A DNA stretch of 64,000 nucleotides from Plumapathes pennacea (GCA_964036295.1 OZ038464.1:18088443-18152442); one strand, 5' to 3'; shown: positions 1 to 12,472, numbered from the stretch's first letter. Made by a program: numbers and translations. The notes: generated by a model not told the origin, from the letters alone.

Positions 1-829
1 GCAATTTTTACGATGTGGCCTTGAGCCAGTTCTATTAAATACCCACTCCCGCAAAAGTACTTTTTACAAATTCGCGAGCTTACAGCTGCCTTGCTGCTTT
101 GATATAATTTGTGGCACTCGGAAGCCGTAGAAAAGAACCAGCCGGGTGGATCACTGTGGGTATTTCTTGGCCAGGCGATGTACAACACATCTATTCGGAC
201 AAAGGTTGACTTTCATAAATTTTTGCATTGAAATCTGTATATGGAGGTATTGCGACTTGCGTGATAAACGTGACCAGCCGGTCAAGGCTTTAACTGGCAC
301 AAGTGCGACAAATATGGCCTGCCAATCGTATGATCGAACTTTAGGGAATCCGAATCAAAACTTTCGAAAGGCTATAGGCAACGAGGCGAGCTTAGCGGCG
401 ACATTGCTTAGATATACAGTTTACACTAACAGTTTACACTGCTATTCATCTCATTGATCAGGGCAAAGGTTACGCCGGAAGATGATATCGTTTACAGTTG
501 CTAACATCTGCCTGCTTTTACTGTGATTAGAGCTCCGGATGAGTGCAGCTACAGCTGTGGCGGTGTTAATTACAGGTTTTGTTGAGGCTCTGTTAAACTT
601 GGCGGCAGCTCAAAGCAGAATTTGGCAAACATTCAACCGTCCACCGCCATGGTCAGACACGTACTGACTTAACAACCGCGCCAAAAAGCTAACACACCGA
701 GTGAGTAAGTGAGTGAGTGAGTGAGCGACAGATTGTAGACACCAATGACTCCCAGATATGCTATGCATATCCGTGAGTCAAAAACGAAAACAAACAAACT
801 CCGTTTTTAAGCTCGCCGCAACCGCGAGC

Positions 830-1395
830 AAATACACCGAAACAGTCCTGAACATTGAGTTTGTTAGTCACAAATGACTGAACATGCTGTGAACAAAACC
901 GCAATAATATTGTAAACAAGTCTCATGTACATTCCTCGCTTTCAATTTATATTTGTTACAGAGCGCGAATACTCGAAAGCCTCAGAAGAAACGCATTCAG
1001 TAAAAAGTCTTTAAAGTCAAACTGTCAAAATCGACTGTACATGAAAAGATAAGTCACGCATTACTCTTTTCTTGCTGGCTAACTTTTCACTCCAAAGATC
1101 AAAATGCAGAGTCGCTCAACCTTTAAGAAGCAAGTGTATGAGTGTTGTAATGACAATTTATACCAATAGGTTTAATATGAGCAAGGTGTGAAAAGTCAAG
1201 TTATTTATACTGTGTGATATTTTTCTGGTGAGAAACTGAAAGTCTCTTTTGGGAGCTCCGCTCTTGTCCCTACTTCCCATTTTAGTTTCCTCTGGTCTCA
1301 ACCCCACCCAACGAGCTCACTGGCAAACCAGTCTTGTTGATAAAACATTTAGGACCATTCAGGTAGGATTTTTTGGTTCGAGAAAGCCGCAGCAT
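830..1395 (+). promoter_or_regulatory. 5' flank of the MALT1-like gene, duplicated at 28.5-29.2 kb
   Basis: This upstream stretch shares long near-identical runs with 28523-29175, for example around 'acagagcgcgaatactc' and 'caagtgtatgagtg'. It includes an old, degraded piece of the TTAA MITE family (about 1085-1240). A promoter role is inferred from its position immediately before the first coding exon; no specific promoter motif is claimed. Confidence 0.5.
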
Positions 1396-1439
1396 AAAGG
1401 GACTGGGGCAGAGCTCTTTCTTTACAGCCGATAGAAAAC

Positions 1440-1752
1440 ATGGCAGTGTACGGCAGAGTTCCAACTCTGGTAAACTTGCTACCAATGGATGTTATGGAGA
1501 CGTTGAGTATGAAGCTAAACCCAAGACTCCCACGAAAAGACATTAGGACTCTGGCCGGAAAAATGAAATACACTTATGAGAGAATAAGGAATTTCGAGCG
1601 AGAGAAGAATCCCACCTTGGCGGTTTTGAACGATTGGTGGACCGTAGGAGGCAGGCGTGGAGAGGTCAAAACTGTGACAGAACTGATCGATTTGCTGGCT
1701 CAAATGAGACGGGATGACGCTGTTTTGCTTCTCAGAGAACACGAATACTCGA
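1440..1752 (+). CDS. MALT1: MALT1-like exon 1: death domain
   Basis: This exon encodes 104 residues plus one base (phase 1), ending at the donor gtgagt. It holds a complete death domain: a helix around LPMDVMETLSMKL, then LAGKMKYTYERIRNFE, NPTLAVLNDW and TVTELIDLLAQM with a terminal RRDDAVLLL. The PTLAVL...TVTELIDLL segment matches the PSLCLL...TVTELSDFL region of vertebrate MALT1. Death domains mediate homotypic assembly; in MALT1 this region contacts BCL10. Confidence 0.9.
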
Positions 1753-4700
1753 GTGAGTACGATCGCTGGTAATCATGCTAATAGGAGCTAGTCATAAACA
1801 TTAATTTACGCATATTAAAATTCCAATGCGTTTTCTTTTGTCATGCTGCGAAGATCACATCCACTTCGTTCTCGAACTCCCGTATGAACCTCCAGAGCAA
1901 AAACTTTTACCTAACGGAAACAGACTGTAGCAGGAACCCGCGTGTATTCCGATCGTGATTCATGTCTGGGCAGATTCCTGATTCCATCACGTAATTATTT
2001 GCATCATAGGTTTTTAAGTACATACCTTTTAAATATGATTCACATCTTTCACAATAAGGTATTCTTATCACACTTTTCTCTTCAATTTGGTCTGGTGGAA
2101 ATTCACATCGAGTACGTACACGCGAATTTTTTTTTTATTTTTTAACAGTACTATAATTTATTACAAAAGTCAGTGGTTTAAGATAATATTAGGATTACCT
2201 AGCATTTATACAGTTGTCTAAATCGATCTCCGCTATTGTATACCGTATATAATTCATAACGTTTGTTTTACTTGTACTGTATCTCAAGGAAGAGATGACT
2301 GTGTATAAAAAAACTAAATAGACTACATGTCGTGACTCCCTCTAAAATTGGTTTATTCAGCAGAGCAGAATATTTTGGTCTTATAAACGAGGTTTCATTA
2401 CTTTTGACACATTCTGAATTAGTTCCTAGGGGAGCTATTCCCACAGATTAATCTGTTTCTGTTATACTGCTATTTCTTATTCTGTGTATTCTCACTGCAG
2501 AGTAGTCCCAAAAGAGTACACCCTATGCATTTCTGCACCGGTAACCTCTAAGTATGAACTGATATAGTGTTTCTACCCCACAGCGGTCCAGGTATCACCT
2601 CCAGATGTCTATACGGCAAGACCGCCAGCCACAAATGGTCCTCTATTTGCAGGATATTCTGTGAATGGTAAGTCTGTTACTTAACATGGAAAAACTTTGC
2701 TACCATATATATGATAAGATAACTTCACAAATTGGTTGTTTGTGTTGTTGTTGTTGTTGTTGTACATCACAGATGTGACTGGAAAACTACCTCAGGAAAA
2801 TGATTATGGCACTTGGCACCCCCCACCACGGTACCATAATACGTCCCCACCCCCACAATATTACCAGCATCGGAACTTACAGAGTGAGTATGTGTCCCAT
2901 GCTATGATCGATATCCTGTATGCAGAATCTTCAAGCCAACAAAATGTTAGTCTGCACTTGCCATAATGATTCTAATAACTGCCCAGGCACATATTAAATT
3001 TTGGAGACATGGCACTTATTTGAAAAATGACACTCAACCCGGGGCACTTTCTGTACTTTGCCTTATTGGAAGCAGAGCACTTATTAGAATCATTATGATA
3101 AGCTAATGGTTTTCATGCATGACTTAATATTAATGCGAGAGTCCTTATTTCACAGTGAAAACAGGCTTGGTGCAAGTACAAATACAAGTGCAAGCTCAAG
3201 GATCAAATAATTTTCTTTCCTTAACCCCGTTCACTCCTGAGCTGATAATACAAATTTTCCCAACCATTTAGAAGAAAATGTATATGCGATGTAGGGAGAA
3301 TTGATAGGCCAATCAGCTTTACAGGCCAATCAGCTAATACATTTGTGTTCACTTTGCTTGTTACATTTTTGACAGTAAGAAACAGTAGGTAACATTCTCT
3401 ACTTCCTTTCTCAGGCACTGGTGAACTAAGTCCATCAGAATCAAGTATTGCATCAAGCGTTCAGGGCTCAAGGCTGCAAAATTTTGGTGTGGCATTCCCA
3501 TCTGAACCACATCCACAAGGTCAGAACATTGTTTTGCTGCCCTGTTCTTTTGTGCATTGATATATGAGAACATGTGCTGGATATTGGCTTTCACTCTGAA
3601 TGAATTCATAGCACAAATTCTCTTTTCCATTAAGAAAATAAATATACGTAATTTAACTGATAAATGATATTATACTCATGCGAAACATAGAATGACAGTG
3701 GAAGTGACCATGGCAGATATTGAAATTGCTCAAATAAGCCCCTGGGGGGAGGGGGGGGGGCTTATTTTAAAATTGACCTTGTAGAGGGGGATTATTTAAA
3801 GATGAGATGACAACAAGAGGTACTGCGTCATGGTCAACAAAATACTATGTGAAGTTAGATGTAGGAAATTCAGAAGTTCAAAAATCTATCACCAAGCTTC
3901 TAATGCATGTCTTTTTGTCTTATTTCTCTTCAATGTTTGGTGTTTAAAGTCAACAGCATGAAAATGGGGGGAGGGGGGCTTATTTTGAAAAATTGACCTT
4001 GTGGAGGGGGGCTTAGAGCATTTCTGGTAAATGATTGTTCAATCAGTTTTATTCTGATTAAGCAGTAAAATGCCATATCCTCACACTTTATGGTTATTAT
4101 ATATAGCATCTCTCTGGTGAGAGATCTGATCACTTACGTGTAAAAGGATTGAAGTCCTGACCATTAGTTTCTGACAATATGATACATTATTTTGGTTTGT
4201 TTTAGTGAGACATCCAGCTACAGACGAAGGGTCAGCACAATGTGAAAGAAATCCACAGCGAACCAGAGAGCAAGGTATTATCAGGCTTGAAATGAGATTT
4301 TTACAGGCTATATACAGTATATTAATTATAGCTTATATATCTATATAAAAATATGCTAACTCACTTCCGCCCGTCCGTAATGCTCTTTCCCAGGCCTCCT
4401 CATAAAGAAATCCAAAATGGCCACCACATCGAGTGAAACTAAGTGTAAATATTGGTCTTGTGTGCCGACCACAGTTCTTTTAGAAATCGAAAATGAGTGT
4501 GAAAAGAGAATTTGTGCTGTCAGGTGACTGGATGTTGGGCTGATGCTTCTGCATGTTCAAAAAACAGGGAGATTTTCATGTTGATCGATCGGCAATTTGT
4601 TGAGTGGTACACGCACTACAGAGAAATTTGTACATTGACACTGTAAACTGCATTCGAGATACTCGAAATGGACTTCAAAAAGGAAATAAAGAAGAAAGAA

Positions 4701-7700
4701 TAATGATAATAATAATAAACTTTCCAATCACCATAGTTTATGGGGGTCCCACTAGTATATATATATTACTTATCCCAGTATATACATCAAGCAACCACAA
4801 AAAGTCTGGTTGGCATTTATCTGGGTGTGGATTTTTATGTAGAATGAGATAAACACAATCTCACCCTAGACCATTAACATGTTTCTTTTTTCTTTTCTTG
4901 TTCAGATGTCAGAAATTCAGGTTGTGAGAGGACTTTGCCAAACTCTAATTATGGTAAGACTATGCTGCAGTTCTTTTCCTATCCCAGTAGGTTCTTGGAG
5001 TAATGCTAAATGATACGTTTTTTTTTTTTTCATTGTATCTCTTTTGTTTTGTTTGACAGATATCATACCTGACATTGGAGAGTCACAAGGCCGCCCTGGT
5101 TGGTGTGATCAATAATATTGATTAATAGTAATAGTAATTGTTAATTATTGATAACTAAATATGAGATCTCCCACCTTGAATTACATCATATGATATAGGG
5201 AATGAAAGAATTACTGATAATAAATTTTCATTTTCATTGCCACATTAATATTGTTATCATTACCAACATCACTACCGGTGTATGCATGAAACATCTTCAA
5301 TCACAAAGTAAAGCAATGTAATTTCATCCACCTGTTTATCTGTTTGTTTTAAAGTCACATTATTCCCACAGTTGTGACCGACAAAGTGGCTTTGCTGATC
5401 GGCAACAAGGAATATCAATGTGAAAAGCTGAGGGGGTTGTTTTATCCAGAAACGGACACACAAGATGTGGCAACGGCTCTCCTGGAGTTAGGCTTCAAGG
5501 TGCAGAAAGCCAGTATAGTATTTCTGAAATGTATTTTTATGTACTTAGTTTGACTCAGCTCTGCCTAACTCTTGTCTGATTCTCTGAGCTTTTCCTATCC
5601 TCTGCTGTTTGTCTTTTCTATTCCATTATGTCCTCTTTTCTTTTCTCATATCCCATCCTCAATTTATATGTCCCTTTATTTTTTTTCTCTTATTCAATAC
5701 CATTTCTCCCCCCTTCCCATCCTTTACCTGCTTTATTGAGTTGTCTGTTTCTCCTCGCTTTGTGTGAACGTTTTCATTACCCATTTCCCAGGTGGTTTCA
5801 CTGGTAAACTTAACCTTGAGTGAGATGAGGATCGCAGTGTTAGCATTCTGCAGACTTTTGGGTAGGTGTCAACACAAAACCTAGCCTTCGTAGCTGGCGG
5901 TCTCATTCGATGCGGTTGAACAGTGTTCACGGGCGCCATTTTGTACTGATGGCGGATGGGAGACTGAGGTCGAGTGACAAAATTACGGGGCGGGGGCGTG
6001 GGAAAAGACCCTTTTCTTTTCCCACGCCCCCGCCCCCCTCCCCCCGCCTCGCAATTTTGTCACTCGACCTCAGTCTCCCATTTGCCATCAGTACAAAATG
6101 GCGCCCGTGAACACTGTTCAACCGCATCGAATGAGGCCGCCAGCTACGTAGGCTACACAAAACCATGCGGTGATAGACCAATGTACAGTATTTCTTTAAT
6201 CCCCGGAAATTAGTTTACTAAAGCTTTATGACTGAACCTTGTTGTTCAGGTGCTGGTGTCTACAGTGTTCTTTATTACGCGGGTCATGGTTATGAAGACG
6301 GTGGAGAGAACTTCCTTCTCCCGGTGGACGCTACTCTCAAATACAGACGAGACGAGAGCATTCGAGCACAAGAAATCCTGCAGACCATGCAAGAATGTGA
6401 CACTGCTCTCAATCTGCTCATCATTGACTCATGCAGGATAACGTGAGTTCTATCTCTTTCCCTTCCTCCATTCCTCCCCCACATGGCGTGGGAGAGAGAA
6501 CTGTTGAGATCGTTGTTGCAAGAAAATTTTCCGTAATCCCTTCGCCTCTCAAGAATGATCAGATACAAACTTCTCCTTTTGGGATGCGTTCGATTCACCG
6601 TATTCCGGAATAGGAATAGCTAAAAAGATCCAAAGCTTTGCTTGTTCTGGGGGAAATTGTTTTCACAATGACATTTTGAGCAGCTCTCGATACATCTCGA
6701 CATAACTTAGCTCCAAAGCAAGATATTTTATCAATCAGTATCGCTATTTCTATTCCGGAATAGACCCAATCGAACGCGCTCTTCATGCAGTCTACTGTAT
6801 GTACATGCTCAGTGTGAAGAAGATGGCAAGTAATCTCTTGCTTGGGTTTAAGTTGGTCAGCCTGTGAATTCTCCTATCACTGCTCACATGTTTTGTTCAG
6901 GACGGGTTGAGAGTATTGGGGCGTAGATCAGACGGCCTCATAGCAAACACTGTGTGTGTGCTTTTCCAACGAAAGACGATAAGGTCTATCTCGGGTATGA
7001 AACGTTTTCTCTCAGTTGCTTACCATGTCTCCCACAGTTTGCCAGGAAGCGGAAATGTGAAATGCATAAGGCGAGGCGTGAACGGAAACAACATCTTTGC
7101 TTACTCTTGGTAAGTTCAGAAGCAGCCACGGCACGTCGCACGCGAAACTTTGAAGAGCAGAAATACAAAATAACTGTGTAACTTATTTTCTCTCAGCTGT
7201 TCTCAACAAGAGGCTTACGAGGAACCTGGCCAGAGGAATGGTCTTTATGCCAGTCATCTACTACGCCACATAAGACGGGACGCGAGGATCGAGGTCCTTC
7301 TGATGGACGTTGCCAGAGGTGGAGATAATTATGTTGAAGTTCAAGAGGAAAAATGTGTCATGTTCACTATCATCATCCTCGTCATCATCACCATCATTTT
7401 CGTCATCATCACCACCGTCATTGTCAACATCCTCACGTTACATTACAACCACCATCGTCATCATAATAGCCAAAAACGTAATGCGTGAGCATTAGGTGTT
7501 AGCGTGTATTCAGTTGAGTCTGTTGATCCGTTAACCCTTTCACTCACTCAGGAGTGATCAAAATCAATTTTCTCCTTTGGTTTCGGAAGCACAAATATAT
7601 CATACAGTAAGGAGAACTTGGCTTTTGATACCTTGCTCATATGATAGCTGATTAAACTATTAATTCTCACTATATCATTCATACAATTTCCTCTTAGAAG

Positions 7701-10142
7701 GTTGGGAGAGTCTGTATTTTGAACTTGGGAGTGAAAGGGTTAAGCGTCAGTCTTGTGTATCAGGTAGAGGTCGTTAAGAGTGGCGATTCATGGCGAATGA
7801 GTTGGCGTGTGTCAGAGATATATACACTGTAAGTGGTGACGGTTACTCATTAACGAAGGGAACAGTTGAGCCTTGAGTATTACCTGTGCTTCCAACGGAC
7901 CTACTCGGCACGTTACAGTCATCATCATTTTTAATATCATATCATCATCGTTGACATCATCCATCTTCGTCATCATTATAATAACCACCATGGTCAGCTT
8001 GCGCATCTGACGTGTCCCATGTTTCATTTTGCTCGTAGATTTGTCCTTGTCGACCCGGATGCTCCACCAGAGACCCTGCCACGAGAGCGACTCCGTGTGC
8101 GAGTGTCGACTCACTGACCCTATCCACCACAGAGCACAGCCCGAGGAATTTCAGGAACGTATTAGTCTTTGGCAGAGAGCACACAGTGAGTACCTCTTGA
8201 TGCAGAATCTCCCTATTTGTTTAAATAGCAATTCTGTAAGTGACAATGAGAATTAATAGTTTGGTCAGGTTTGTTTGGGCAAATTATTTAGACGCCATTT
8301 TGTTCTCATATCTGTACACGAAATTTGGAAGGAAAAGGTTACGTTTAGTATTGTTTGGCGGAGAAAATTATGGATTTAGATTTAAAGACCACACACGAAG
8401 CTGCTTGTGTTTAGAGACGTTAAATCATATCGCGTGAAAGTGCAACTTTTGCAACAACATTGTTGACGTTTGAAGGGCAGTCCTTTAATTCTGACGTAAA
8501 AAAATCCGTAAAGCCTCGCATCCAATTCTTTCCATTGCAGGTCTTCCCCCGCAGTTCAAAGTTGACATAAACCAAAGTCTCGCAGTGTATTTCACATTCA
8601 AAACTGCGTTCTCGAACGTGATGGAGGTTCTGATGACAGCCATCAACTCCAATCCTTTTCCCCTCACGAACTTCGCGATGGATTTGAAAATTTCAACAGT
8701 AAGTAAACACTGCAGCTGAACAGCCTTGTAGCTTGTGGAACCTTTCTGACAGCATAACGTCGGGTTTCCTTGTTTGATCCGACGTCGTGCACGCACATGA
8801 AGTCAATCTGCACATCCACGCACGCACACGAAGTCGGCATGCACATTCACGCATGCACACGAACCCAACACGCTCATTCACGCACACGAAGTCAACATGC
8901 ATATACACACACACGTACGCGAAGGTAACAGGCCCACGAATTCACCATGCGCGTACACGAAGTCAACACGCACATCCACGTACGGGCACGAATATTTAAT
9001 ATGTACATCTGGGCACGCTCACGAAGCCAAAATTCGTTCGCATTTGCGCGAAGTCCCACACACATTTACGGGCACCTTACCATTGTTTTATTCTTTGCGT
9101 TTTCTGTTTGAAAAGTCTTACGCGTTTTTCGCAGCCTGTGCAGAAGGAACTGAAGCATGTTTCTGGTGAAGTGCTGTCGGCAAATGGAGGAATGGTCAAA
9201 CAAGTGATTAGGCTTTCTGCTCTGCAGAAGCTACAGGTCAGCGGTTTTTGTATTATTGCTCGTACTTTGTACTTCAGCTGGAGCCAATTCAATAAAACAT
9301 TTACAAGTGTATTTTACAAGTTGGACCATTATTTTTTCACACGTTAAAATGCACTTTAATCCAATACCATTTCCAAGTACTGTAGGTTGGTTGTGATCGT
9401 CCGGTTTAGAGTAGTCTCCAGAAAGACTGTTGTTGGTGATCAACAACAGTCTTTCTGGAGACTACTCTAACCCGGACGATCACAACCAACCTACTGTTCA
9501 CACTCCTGGGTTCAAACCATTTGCCATTTCCAAGTACTGTTACAGCTATTCATATGAGACATTCTCTGAAACATTTTGCGGACTTTCGTCAGATTAGAGT
9601 CCATTTAGTGGTCTTTGAATAATGGTCCAACTTGTAATATACATTTGTAAATGTTTATTGAATTGGCACCAGGTCTTGTGATTTTTGTTAGTTGCTTTGT
9701 CCCGTGTCTTGTACCTTTTACCTTGTCTGCTGATTTTTCTTTGCGTTAATTCATGTTAAACATGTCTTGTGACTATATGCTGAATTCGTTGTTGGTGGTG
9801 GCTTTAGATCTTTGCATGTCTTGTGTATAAGCGTGGTGTGTTATCTCAATGTTGTCGTCTTTTGTATTTAGTCTTTAGTCCATTAAAATACTTTTTTTGA
9901 TGCTTGGCTCGCGGTGTGGTGTTTTTCCAGTAAATTCTTGGCTTGTAACTTATTAACTTGTTGCTCGTTCCAAGGACCCTCTTGTGTCGAACTTGCTCGT
10001 TTACTACCGCGTGGACGACAACATATATGAGCCTCGGGCGAAAATCCGCCTTGGCTGTCCATTGGTCGCCTCAGTGTTCGTCACGTGGGACTGGTGGTTC
10101 ACGTGCCAAAGATCACCCGCGATCAAGTGCACGCAAGTCTAG
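1440..10142 (+). CDS. MALT1: MALT1-like paracaspase, 16 coding exons
   Basis: Exons: 1440-1752, 2584-2667, 2773-2883, 3415-3519, 4206-4274, 4906-4953, 5060-5098, 5372-5499, 5792-5861, 6250-6442, 7038-7109, 7197-7318, 8039-8185, 8541-8698, 9135-9236, 9975-10142. All junctions are GT-AG and phases agree throughout, giving 642 residues. Order: death domain (about 1-100), Pro/Ser-rich linker (about 105-255), caspase-like domain (about 257-500), C-terminal Ig-like region. The catalytic dyad is visible as YYAGHGY (His335) and IDSCR (Cys384); the 49-residue spacing equals human MALT1 (His415, Cys464). MALT1 is an arginine-directed protease and scaffold downstream of CARD proteins and BCL10 in NF-kB signalling (known family role). 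The two Ig domains that follow the death domain in vertebrate MALT1 are absent. The ATG lies 11 bases after a good acceptor (tttctttacag), so an untranslated first exon is likely upstream. Confidence 0.93.
2584..5098 (+). CDS. MALT1: MALT1-like exons 2-7: small symmetric linker exons
   Basis: Six short exons (84, 111, 105, 69, 48 and 39 nt) are all multiples of three with phase 1 at both ends. They encode a low-complexity linker rich in Pro, Ser, Asn and Gln, for example WHPPPRYHNTSPPPQYYQ. No Ig fold is recognisable where vertebrate MALT1 has two Ig domains. Because each exon is symmetric, any could be skipped without a frameshift, so alternative isoforms are plausible (inference). Confidence 0.8.
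5372..9236 (+). CDS. MALT1: MALT1-like exons 8-15: caspase-like domain and following region
   Basis: Exon 8 starts the p20-like fold (VALLIGNKEYQ). Exon 9 reads VVSLVNLTLSEMRIAV, close to the equivalent MALT1 strand and helix. Exon 10 carries both catalytic residues. Exon 10 joins exon 11 at 7038 to give CRITLPGSG, then GNNIFAYS; exon 12 continues CCSQQEAYEEPGQRNGLYA, matching the MALT1 segment around its ATCQG motif. Exon 13 has RLTDPI and exon 14 AFSNVMEVL, both in the MALT1 region just after the protease core. The start of exon 11 is fixed by phase 2 continuity. Confidence 0.9.
5882..6155. mobile_element. Mutator-like MITE, 274 bp, 9-bp TSD
   Basis: Long terminal inverted repeats of about 110 bp start TAGCC and end GGCTA; the arms contain the 'gcgccattttgtactgatgg' motif and its complement. 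The element is flanked on both sides by cacaaaacc (5873-5881 and 6156-6164), a perfect 9-bp duplication as expected for Mutator-like transposition. It sits in intron 9 of the paracaspase gene and is the same family as the element at 14947-16075. Confidence 0.85.
6588..6783. repeat. Inverted-repeat MITE in MALT1-like intron 10
   Basis: Arms 'gcgttcgattcaccgtattc' and its imperfect complement 'tagacccaatcgaacgcgct' flank about 130 bp. It is non-coding, and other copies were not recognised in this window. Confidence 0.6.
7531..7743. mobile_element. TTAA-flanked (piggyBac-type) MITE
   Basis: It begins TTAACCCTTTCACTCAC and ends GGGAGTGAAAGGGTTAA, with terminal inverted repeats and a TTAA duplication, the hallmark of piggyBac-type insertion. 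It lies in intron 12 of the MALT1-like gene and belongs to the most abundant repeat family in the window. Confidence 0.8.
8783..9060 (+). repeat. Degenerate ~30-bp minisatellite in MALT1-like intron 14
   Basis: About eight imperfect copies of a unit built on 'cacacgaagtcaacatgcac' followed by 'attcacgcacg'. The array lies between exons 14 and 15 and ends about 75 bp before the exon 15 acceptor. Confidence 0.7.
9278..9672. repeat. Inverted-repeat element with an internal 54-bp hairpin
   Basis: The outer arms (about 9278-9327 and 9623-9672) are complementary: gccaattcaataaaacattt against its reverse complement near the end. Inside, 9382-9435 and 9441-9494 form a second, almost perfect inverted repeat of 54 bp with a 5-base loop and one mismatch. 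The element is in MALT1-like intron 15, just after exon 15. Confidence 0.75.
9975..10142 (+). CDS. MALT1: MALT1-like terminal exon: Ig-like C-terminus and stop
   Basis: After the acceptor ttccaag, 55 codons in phase 0 end at TAG (10140-10142). The residues NLLVYYRVDDN and IRLGCPLVAS align with the last strands of the third Ig domain of MALT1 (the VGKPLIAK region). The protein stops shortly after, without the long C-terminal tail of vertebrate MALT1, which carries TRAF6-binding sites. No canonical poly-A signal was seen close downstream. Confidence 0.8.
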   Translation, partial: DPLVSNLLVYYRVDDNIYEPRAKIRLGCPLVASVFVTWDWWFTCQRSPAIKCTQV

Positions 10143-12472
10143 ACGGACTGAAAACTGTACAGCGTCTCCGGCCGACACTCAAGTAAGACGTTGTTTGACG
10201 TCACGTCTACCGCTATTATTATCTTACTAGAGGTAAAAGTCCCGTTTTTCTCGTGTACAATTTATGCCAGAAGATATATTGAACTAGCTTATACTTAACC
10301 AACTAATTTTGAGTTTGTAGACTAAGTCTTGAGAGGTTACAAGCGTTGCACGACCAGCTACGAAAGCCAGACTTTAAATGGTGTGGTTTATGCTTTTTGA
10401 ATAACGACCTCTTGCCAGAACGATAAGAAGATTGTAGATCGTAGTGCTCCCGGGGACCCCCAGTTGGTTGGATGACACATTACACAGCATTCTTAAAGTG
10501 AAATGCCAATTACTCCTTAGATACAGTACTTGGAAATGAAAGGGTAATAGTGAGGCCACGATTTTAAATCGCCGTTGAATGCGGAAGAGACGTCATTGTT
10601 CACCATTTACGCCACTTCCTCATTTCAGAGCGGTCTAGTAATTTCGAGTGAACGGTCAAGAGACAATTGTAACATTTATCACTGAAGGTGACTTCCTGCG
10701 ACGGTTGCTTTCACTGAAATTCTGTACTCGCAGTTTCATATATAGTATATGACATTTATCATATATAAATCTCATACAATATTTTTGTAGATTACTGTAA
10801 TTATATGGATATTTTTTGACAGTGCAACCCACTTTGCCATGTATTCAAAGAATACGAAAGGATCTGTTGTATTTATATATAATTTTGTTGTAGAAGATTT
10901 TATTATTTTTCTAAGGTATTTTATCAATCTGTTGGAGGGAATTTTTTTGTAGCATTGTTCCTCAGATATCTTAAGGTGCAGAAATTGTACAGGATATATT
11001 TGTACGAAGTGGTGAATCACATTTTATTATATGCATACTGAGACATACTCATGAAAAAGCCATATCGTAAAATTTCGTACGCAAATGAGTTCTAGCCAAT
11101 GAGAGGCCGCGAACGACGCTTTTCACACGTGAAAAAAATCGTTCGTCCAATCACAAGCTGCGAACGACGATTTTTCACTACTTTTAAAGGGTTTCCCGGT
11201 CCCATCATAAATGTCTCAGTATGTATATAATAAACAGAAAACATCATGGAAAGTGCTTTGTACAGTTTTTATTCACTCGTTGTTTCGTATCATAAAACTC
11301 ACTCGCTCGCAAAGCCTCGCTCGTTCGTTTTATGATACTTCACAACTCGTGAATAAAAACCGTACGCGCGCACTTTCCATGAAGTAATCTCTATGTATAT
11401 AACCTCAAAGTCTTACTTTTATTTGGCCATGGACTTTGAGTAGACCATTTTCTTGTTAAAATGGATGTGTCAAAGATTTGAACTATTGACAAAACGTATG
11501 CAAAAATACTGTTATTTTTCTGTGTTGTCGCATGGTCGCCAAAACCTAACCGTAAGTGATGTAGAACGAAACCAGTTAGTCAGGATAAAAGAAGACAGAG
11601 ATTTTACCACAACACACTAGTTTCTCGCTCTCTGATTGGTCGATAGTCCCAGTCGAACACGACAGATCAACTTTACTTTTCTTCTTCATTTTCTCATCAG
11701 AAGCTGATTGAAATATCTTTTTTCACTGCATCACTCATACATTTTCTTCTTAAAAGGTTGGGAGAATCAGTATTTTGAACTTAGGAGAAAGGGAAAAGGG
11801 TTAACAAACATTATAAAATAAGCACGGACACAAGAATACCAACTGGTTTTATTTCTATGTTTAGAAGTTACAAAAAATAAACGTCAATTATTTTGTTGTA
11901 TAAGGTGCTCAGACCATTAATGTACCCTCGATAACATAAACTAAAGATTATGAATTACCAGTAATGCTCATTGTTTTGCTAATGTTCCAATATTAGGATA
12001 ACCATGCTTAGAAACAGTGCGTGGTGAAAAATAGACTGGGGCAGACAAGAGAAAGAGATCCAACGGTTAACGTACAATTGTCTGCCCAGTATCAAACGAT
12101 AAGCCGAGTACCAGTCGACTATAAAACGAGCATCAGTCGACTAATTGGCGAGTATCAGCCGACTATCAAACGACTATTATCCGAGTATTAACCGAGTATT
12201 ATTTGAGTATCAGCCGTCTGCTAGAGAACGGAAACAATGGGAAAATGAAGGATTTTCCAAGGCGGGGTAGAATCGACTAAACAGGTGCTGTTTTTAAGCA
12301 TGGTCCTCCTAAATCTCCGTAGATCGTAAACAGTCACTCCTCATCCCTCCAAGATTGTTTTCCGGAACCCGGCAGTCTAGAGCGCGGAAGAGCACGGTGC
12401 GGACTCCCGCAAAACGGTCTTAGAGGGAATAGGAGGGAATGTTCGCAGTCTTAATCTTTGGGTAAAAAGTTC
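10143..12472. other. Intergenic region, no gene recognised
   Basis: Two inverted-repeat elements are visible: about 11033-11225 (arms 'catactgagacat' / 'atgtctcagtatg') and 11242-11390 (arms 'catggaaagtgc' / 'gcactttccatg'). Fragments of two MITE families also seen elsewhere lie at 11612-11645 and 11696-11804, the latter ending GGGTTAA. About 12100-12225 is a degenerate tandem array of a cgagtatcagccgacta-like unit. No open frame with family similarity was seen. Confidence 0.6.

Noticed and set aside
700-726. (gtga)n run upstream of the paracaspase gene as a regulatory element
   Set aside because: Simple microsatellite; no evidence for a function.
6901-6990. Possible MALT1-like exon after a good acceptor (tgttttgttcag), frame GLRVLGRRSDGL
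   Set aside because: Phase does not fit the preceding exon (phase 2) and gives an immediate stop. The acceptor at 7037 restores the frame and gives sequence that aligns with MALT1.
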